Assembly (NCBI RefSeq): GCF_900155425.1
Contig: NZ_LT700189.1
Location: 1,295,787 to 1,359,786 of the forward strand
Origin: Parabacteroides massiliensis
GTDB taxonomy: Bacteria > Bacteroidota > Bacteroidia > Bacteroidales > Tannerellaceae
DNA length: 64,000 nt
Reading direction: 5' to 3'
The position numbers and the translations under genes were made by a program. Numbering within the stretch: the stretch's first letter is position 1; the number at the start of each line of letters is the position of its first letter. The notes beneath the pieces were generated by a model. The model did no database searches. It was not told the origin of the DNA and saw only the letters and a list, made by a program, of their open reading frames with translations. Shown here in pieces: positions 61,801-64,000 of the stretch.

Positions 61801-62174
61801 CCTATGGCAGTCCGAGCCTTGTCACCCAATGTCCGACGGACGGCAACCACTTGTTTGTCGCGGATCAACGGATTGGCAAGCAAAGTGGCATCCAGTTCGC
61901 GCAAGATGTCTTCAGCCTGCCGTATCGCTTTCTTATCGCCTTTACGAATTCCTTCAATCAGCCGGGAACGGTTTTCTTCAAGTTCTTGTAACGCTTTCTC
62001 CCAGTCGGTTCCGGGTTGAAAATCCGCTTTATACCGGGTTTGCAGAGAACGGACGGCCGCCTGGAATTTCTTCGCCTGATAATGTTGCAGGCGCATATCC
62101 AGCCCTTGTGCTGCGGCAAAGGAGGTCATTATTCCTGTCGCCAGTAAACAAACGATCAGATTAATACGTTTCAT
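58851..62174 (-). CDS. secreted multidomain protein: TolB-like propeller, two heme c motifs, SUMF1-like domain
   Basis: 1107 residues with a signal peptide (cut near FAAAQ). A helical region (about 25-110) precedes PD40/TolB-like repeats (HFDGDRMMYSSIGTNNRWHLFEL, GCYAPDGSYIFCSTGTF) of the hydrazine-synthase-alpha-like type. Two CxxCH heme-attachment motifs, CIGCH near 578 and CVGCH near 628, suggest a di-heme cytochrome part. The C-terminal 250 residues are a formylglycine-generating-enzyme-type (SUMF1) domain (VPAGSFIMGST, LPDEAQWEWACRAG, GNVWEWT, RVVRGGSWYDRPFRNTSSFR) but without the two active-site Cys of true FGE. Operon with the propeller protein; function unknown. Confidence 0.85.
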   Translation of the reverse strand: MKRINLIVCLLATGIMTSFAAAQGLDMRLQHYQAKKFQAAVRSLQTRYKADFQPGTDWEKALQELEENRSRLIEGIRKGDKKAIRQAEDILRELDATLLANPLIRDKQVVAVRRTLGDKARTAIGGALGVAPDNFHNNFAIPHPAEGWNNEFVSFRIKPGHIEQKTIYKPQKGTIIADPEPHFDGDRMMYSSIGTNNRWHLFELNLKDGTSRQLTPEAYRDFDSFEGCYAPDGSYIFCSTGTFLGLPCTDGGSNMSGLFRYDPSTGKTRQLTYDQDSNWGPVVMENGMILYQRWEYADLPHANSRITFTMNPDGTNQRAYYGSNSYFPTSYFDARPIPGRPSAMVGIVTGHHSTPRSGRLVIIDVNKGRREAEGVVAEIPYSGRKVLPEVRDRQADGCWPRFLQPWPLSDTYFLVAMKASPKSLWGLYLVDSFDNMTLIREDEGVAYLEPVLVEKRATPPVIPNQVKPELTTGTVFLQDVYAGDGLKGIPRGTVKKLRVGTYDFSPWRQGGLLGTIGMDGPWDIKRIIGEVDVEDDGSAIFQVPANTPVFIQPLDAEGKALQIMRSWFTAMPGEVLSCIGCHEDRSMVAIPRKVKAFGKVPQKIQEWQGKERGFSYRHEVQPVLDRYCVGCHSREDNSRPYLKGDKWITDWTSQISGRASTEYGGHFTRSYADLHRYVRRPGIESDMHMLTPMDVHADQTELMQLLAKGHYNVKLDSASMLRLACWIDFNAPFHGRRKDISTYDRTENSRRLRELYREMFGAPAHDMEWLPELPTGIAYEKPDRPMVNVGDTVLKGWPLYDPETKPYVAWEESQNRQIALGNFQMTIEIADGVELRMIKVPAGSFIMGSTRQPDEMPQTAVTIDKPFWIGQFEITNRQFRVFDPAHDSRDEHRHGYQFGRRGYSLNDDNQPAVRLSWQQAMDFCHWLSGKTGLQFTLPDEAQWEWACRAGSSTPFWFGGQDADFSPYANMGDIKLKEFAACTAYKFYESARIIENPNKYDDWIPRDTTYNDGGFVSEPVGRYIRNPWELFDMHGNVWEWTRSAYKPYPYRADDGRNDPATVPGVKRVVRGGSWYDRPFRNTSSFRLPYRDYQKVYNVGFRVVMMENE

Positions 62175-62211
62175 GGTTTTAAATTTTCAGATGATTAGCT
62201 GCAAAGATAAA

Positions 62212-62294
62212 GGTTTCACTTCCCCTAAAGTTAACAATATATGTACAATACTTTGCAAAATCCGATATATTCTCCTGGAAACCTTTTATCTTTG
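62212..62294. promoter_or_regulatory. divergent -7 boxes between the di-heme/SUMF1 gene and the AraC-type gene
   Basis: Minus strand TATCTTTG at 62219-62212; plus strand TATCTTTG at 62287-62294. Both fit TAnnTTTG; the 67-bp space between may hold the regulator's sites. Confidence 0.6.
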
Positions 62295-62323
62295 CCTCAT
62301 ATATTATCTATTAGTCTGCTAAT

Positions 62324-63193
62324 ATGAAGATACTTAATAACCGAAATACGCTATCGCTCCAAATGATATATGCCGGTTACCATCGTGCCGGAAAGGAATG
62401 GTGTTATGAAAACATCATCAGCCCTTTCTCTCGCCTGTATTTAATAAACGAAGGAAAAGCGGCTGTTTACATGAACAAGAAAAAGTATGAATTATCAGCC
62501 GGCGAATTGTTCATTATCCCAAAGTTCACGTTCCACACATACGAATGCGACAACTTTATGAATCATTATTACATCTGCTTTTTCGACCAACTGATCGGAG
62601 GTAGAAGCCTGTTTGAAAACACGACTATCCGCTATCAGCTTCCGGCCAAGGAGATAGACCGGATGCTTATGTTGCGTTTTCTCGAACTGAACCCCGACTG
62701 CGCCATCCGCAATCCGAACCCCAAAACATACGACAACAAGGACAACCTTTACACTGTCAACCAAAGCCGCTCCAACTATGACCTCGCTACCGAGATCGAG
62801 AGCAACGGTATCCTTTTGCAGCTCTTCTCACGTTTCTTGGGGGAAACGAAGTTTCTGGAGCCGGAATCCCGCAATCAGTATGAACGGCTCAATCTCGCCC
62901 TCAATTATATCGACAATCATCTGCAACAAAGCATCCTCGTGAGCGACCTGGCTGAATTGATGTGCATCAGCGCTGACCATTTTTCGCGCATTTTCCGGCG
63001 GGTTATAGGCATGGGGCCCTGCCAATACATCCAGGCCAAACGGATCGAACGCGCCCAGACTCTGCTTTTGACTTCCCGCCTCAGCATCAAGGAGATTGCA
63101 GAGACAGTCGGCATTTCCAACCTTTCCCAATTCTCCAAACTGTTTTCCAAACAGACCAATCATTCCCCACGTGAATATCGGGATACGATTTAA
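62324..63193 (+). CDS. AraC family transcriptional regulator
   Basis: 289 residues. N-terminal cupin sensor (about 10-110: SRLYLINEGKAAVYMNKKKYELSAGELFIIPKFTFHTYEC) and a C-terminal AraC double helix-turn-helix (ILVSDLAELMCISADHFSRIFRRVIGMGPCQYIQAKRIERAQTLL; IKEIAETVGISNLSQFSKLFSKQTNHSPREYR). Divergent from the di-heme/SUMF1-like operon with back-to-back promoters, so that operon is the likely target. Ligand probably a small sugar-like molecule (inference). Confidence 0.93.
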   Translation: MKILNNRNTLSLQMIYAGYHRAGKEWCYENIISPFSRLYLINEGKAAVYMNKKKYELSAGELFIIPKFTFHTYECDNFMNHYYICFFDQLIGGRSLFENTTIRYQLPAKEIDRMLMLRFLELNPDCAIRNPNPKTYDNKDNLYTVNQSRSNYDLATEIESNGILLQLFSRFLGETKFLEPESRNQYERLNLALNYIDNHLQQSILVSDLAELMCISADHFSRIFRRVIGMGPCQYIQAKRIERAQTLLLTSRLSIKEIAETVGISNLSQFSKLFSKQTNHSPREYRDTI

Positions 63194-63217
63194 AAGAAAC
63201 ACGCTCTGCTATCAACC

Positions 63218-63253
63218 AAAAAAGCGGTATACCCTTTCGGATATACCGCTTTT
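63218..63253. terminator. bidirectional terminator between AraC-type gene and rpmA
   Basis: AAAAAAGCGGTATA (63218-63231) pairs with TATACCGCTTTT (63242-63253); convergent genes. Confidence 0.85.
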
Positions 63254-63273
63254 GTTATCTTAGAAACTCTTTC

Positions 63274-63540
63274 TTATGCTTCTGCTACAACTTTTTTTAC
63301 AGAAACGAAAGAACGGTTTTCTTTGCCTCTACGGAAAGTTACTACGCCATCAACCAAAGCATACAACGTATGGTCTTTACCGATACCTACGTTTTCACCC
63401 GGATGATGAACTGTTCCTCTCTGGCGAACGATGATGTTGCCTGCTTTAGCAACTTCGCCACCGAAAAGCTTAACACCTAATCTCTTACTTTGTGATTCAC
63501 GGCCGTTCTTAGAACTACCCACACCTTTCTTATGTGCCAT
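63274..63540 (-). CDS. rpmA: 50S ribosomal protein L27
   Basis: 88 residues: [24 protein letters not shown] is the standard L27 N-terminal tail that reaches the peptidyl transferase centre, followed by [33 protein letters not shown]. The Firmicutes-type cleaved extension is absent. Second gene of the rplU-rpmA operon, 22 bp after rplU. Confidence 0.97.
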   Translation of the reverse strand: MAHKKGVGSSKNGRESQSKRLGVKLFGGEVAKAGNIIVRQRGTVHHPGENVGIGKDHTLYALVDGVVTFRRGKENRSFVSVKKVVAEA

Positions 63541-63562
63541 TTCTTCTTTTCTCCTTTAAACG

Positions 63563-63880
63563 TTAAGCAACAATTTCTTTTACACTCACTTCAGTGAACT
63601 GCTGACGGTGACCGTTCAGTTTACGATAACCTTTTCTTCTCTTCTTGTGGAAGATCAGCACTTTTTCACCTTTTACCAGCGGAGACAGTACTTCGCATAC
63701 TACCTTTGCGCCTTCTACGGTAGGAACGCCTACTTTAACTTCGCCATTGTTGTCAACCAACAATACTTTTTCAAATTCCACAACAGCACCGCTTTCTGCG
63801 TTCTGAATGTGATGAACGAACAACTTCTTTCCTTCTTCAGCCTTGAACTGCTGTCCGTTAATTTCTACGATTACGTACAT
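63563..63880 (-). CDS. rplU: 50S ribosomal protein L21
   Basis: 105 residues, full length: [25 protein letters not shown], with the conserved end [24 protein letters not shown]. Binds 23S rRNA together with L20. First gene of the operon with rpmA; a strong promoter and a structured leader lie upstream. Confidence 0.97.
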   Translation of the reverse strand: MYVIVEINGQQFKAEEGKKLFVHHIQNAESGAVVEFEKVLLVDNNGEVKVGVPTVEGAKVVCEVLSPLVKGEKVLIFHKKRRKGYRKLNGHRQQFTEVSVKEIVA

Positions 63881-63912
63881 CTGTCTTTTTATATTTAAAC
63901 AGGTTATGTCCC

Positions 63913-63951
63913 GGAGGTGGATACACTTCTAAGCATCACTTGTTTACCTCC
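63913..63951 (-). promoter_or_regulatory. structured leader of rplU-rpmA, candidate autoregulatory element
   Basis: On the minus strand GGAGGT (63951-63946) can pair with ACCTCC (63918-63913), with AACA/TGTA next to it, closing a 39-nt stem-loop in the 5' UTR. Position before L21 suggests a ribosomal-protein leader; not matched to a named family. Confidence 0.5.
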
Positions 63952-63967
63952 TGCAGAATTCAGAGCG

Positions 63968-63999
63968 CAAAATTACGGTTTCTTGACGTATCATCCAAA
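63968..63999 (-). promoter_or_regulatory. rplU-rpmA promoter
   Basis: Minus strand TTTG (63999-63996), 20-bp spacer, TAATTTTG (63975-63968): full consensus. Confidence 0.8.
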
Positions 64000-64000
64000 T

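Noticed and set aside
60000-62174. Formylglycine-generating enzyme / sulfatase activation system
   Set aside because: The SUMF1-like domain lacks the active-site cysteines and no sulfatase gene is nearby.

Overview
The window looks like a gut-type Bacteroidales chromosome, most likely Parabacteroides or a close relative (inference). The signs are repeated TAnnTTTG -7 promoter boxes, SusC/SusD pairs, a hybrid two-component regulator, a short primary sigma factor without region 1.1, and lipoproteins throughout. No 16S gene is present to settle the taxonomy.

Layout. 1-4162: end of an ABC-2 exporter operon, a TPR protein with a degenerate trypsin fold, and a small lipoprotein. 4766-7660: a tyrosine recombinase remnant split by an IS21-family element (4822-7303) with an 8-bp target duplication; its istB has an in-frame stop. 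8033-9920: a three-gene minus-strand operon (NifU-like scaffold, two-TM protein, GGGtGRT protein). 10040-11158: a TlpA-like thiol-disulfide lipoprotein.

11271-34513 is a polysaccharide utilization locus: a hybrid two-component regulator, two tandem near-identical susC/susD pairs, a basic-secretory-protein-type metallopeptidase-like lipoprotein and three GH92 alpha-mannosidases, which points to alpha-mannan or N-glycan mannose as substrate. The promoters of susCD1, susCD2 and the peptidase/GH92 operon share four sequence blocks at fixed distances (-97, -76, -49/-50 and -26/-27 from a TAATATTG box). This is a strong candidate for the regulator's operator. A terminator-like hairpin lies between the third promoter and its first gene.

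34577-43854 is housekeeping: PPi-phosphofructokinase, riboflavin synthase, nitroreductase, MATE exporter, YihY/BrkB protein, RNase P RNA, a Do/DegQ-type protease and the primary sigma factor. At 44099-44360 there are two rRNA-type promoters and an rRNA leader, but no 16S follows. Instead the sequence passes into the MuB-side end of a short Mu-like element (about 44360-49640), whose other side abuts a truncated lipoprotein of an unrelated minus-strand susCD operon (49647-55229). That susC lies next to a 175-bp segment bounded by perfect 21-bp inverted repeats with a consensus promoter pointing away from susC, the layout of a phase-variable promoter in the OFF state.

55946-63880: serS, an NlpC/P60 lipoprotein, a two-gene operon of a propeller protein and a large secreted di-heme c/SUMF1-like protein, an AraC-type regulator, and rpmA/rplU with a structured leader. 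Domain and family names come from reading the translations; no database search was run.
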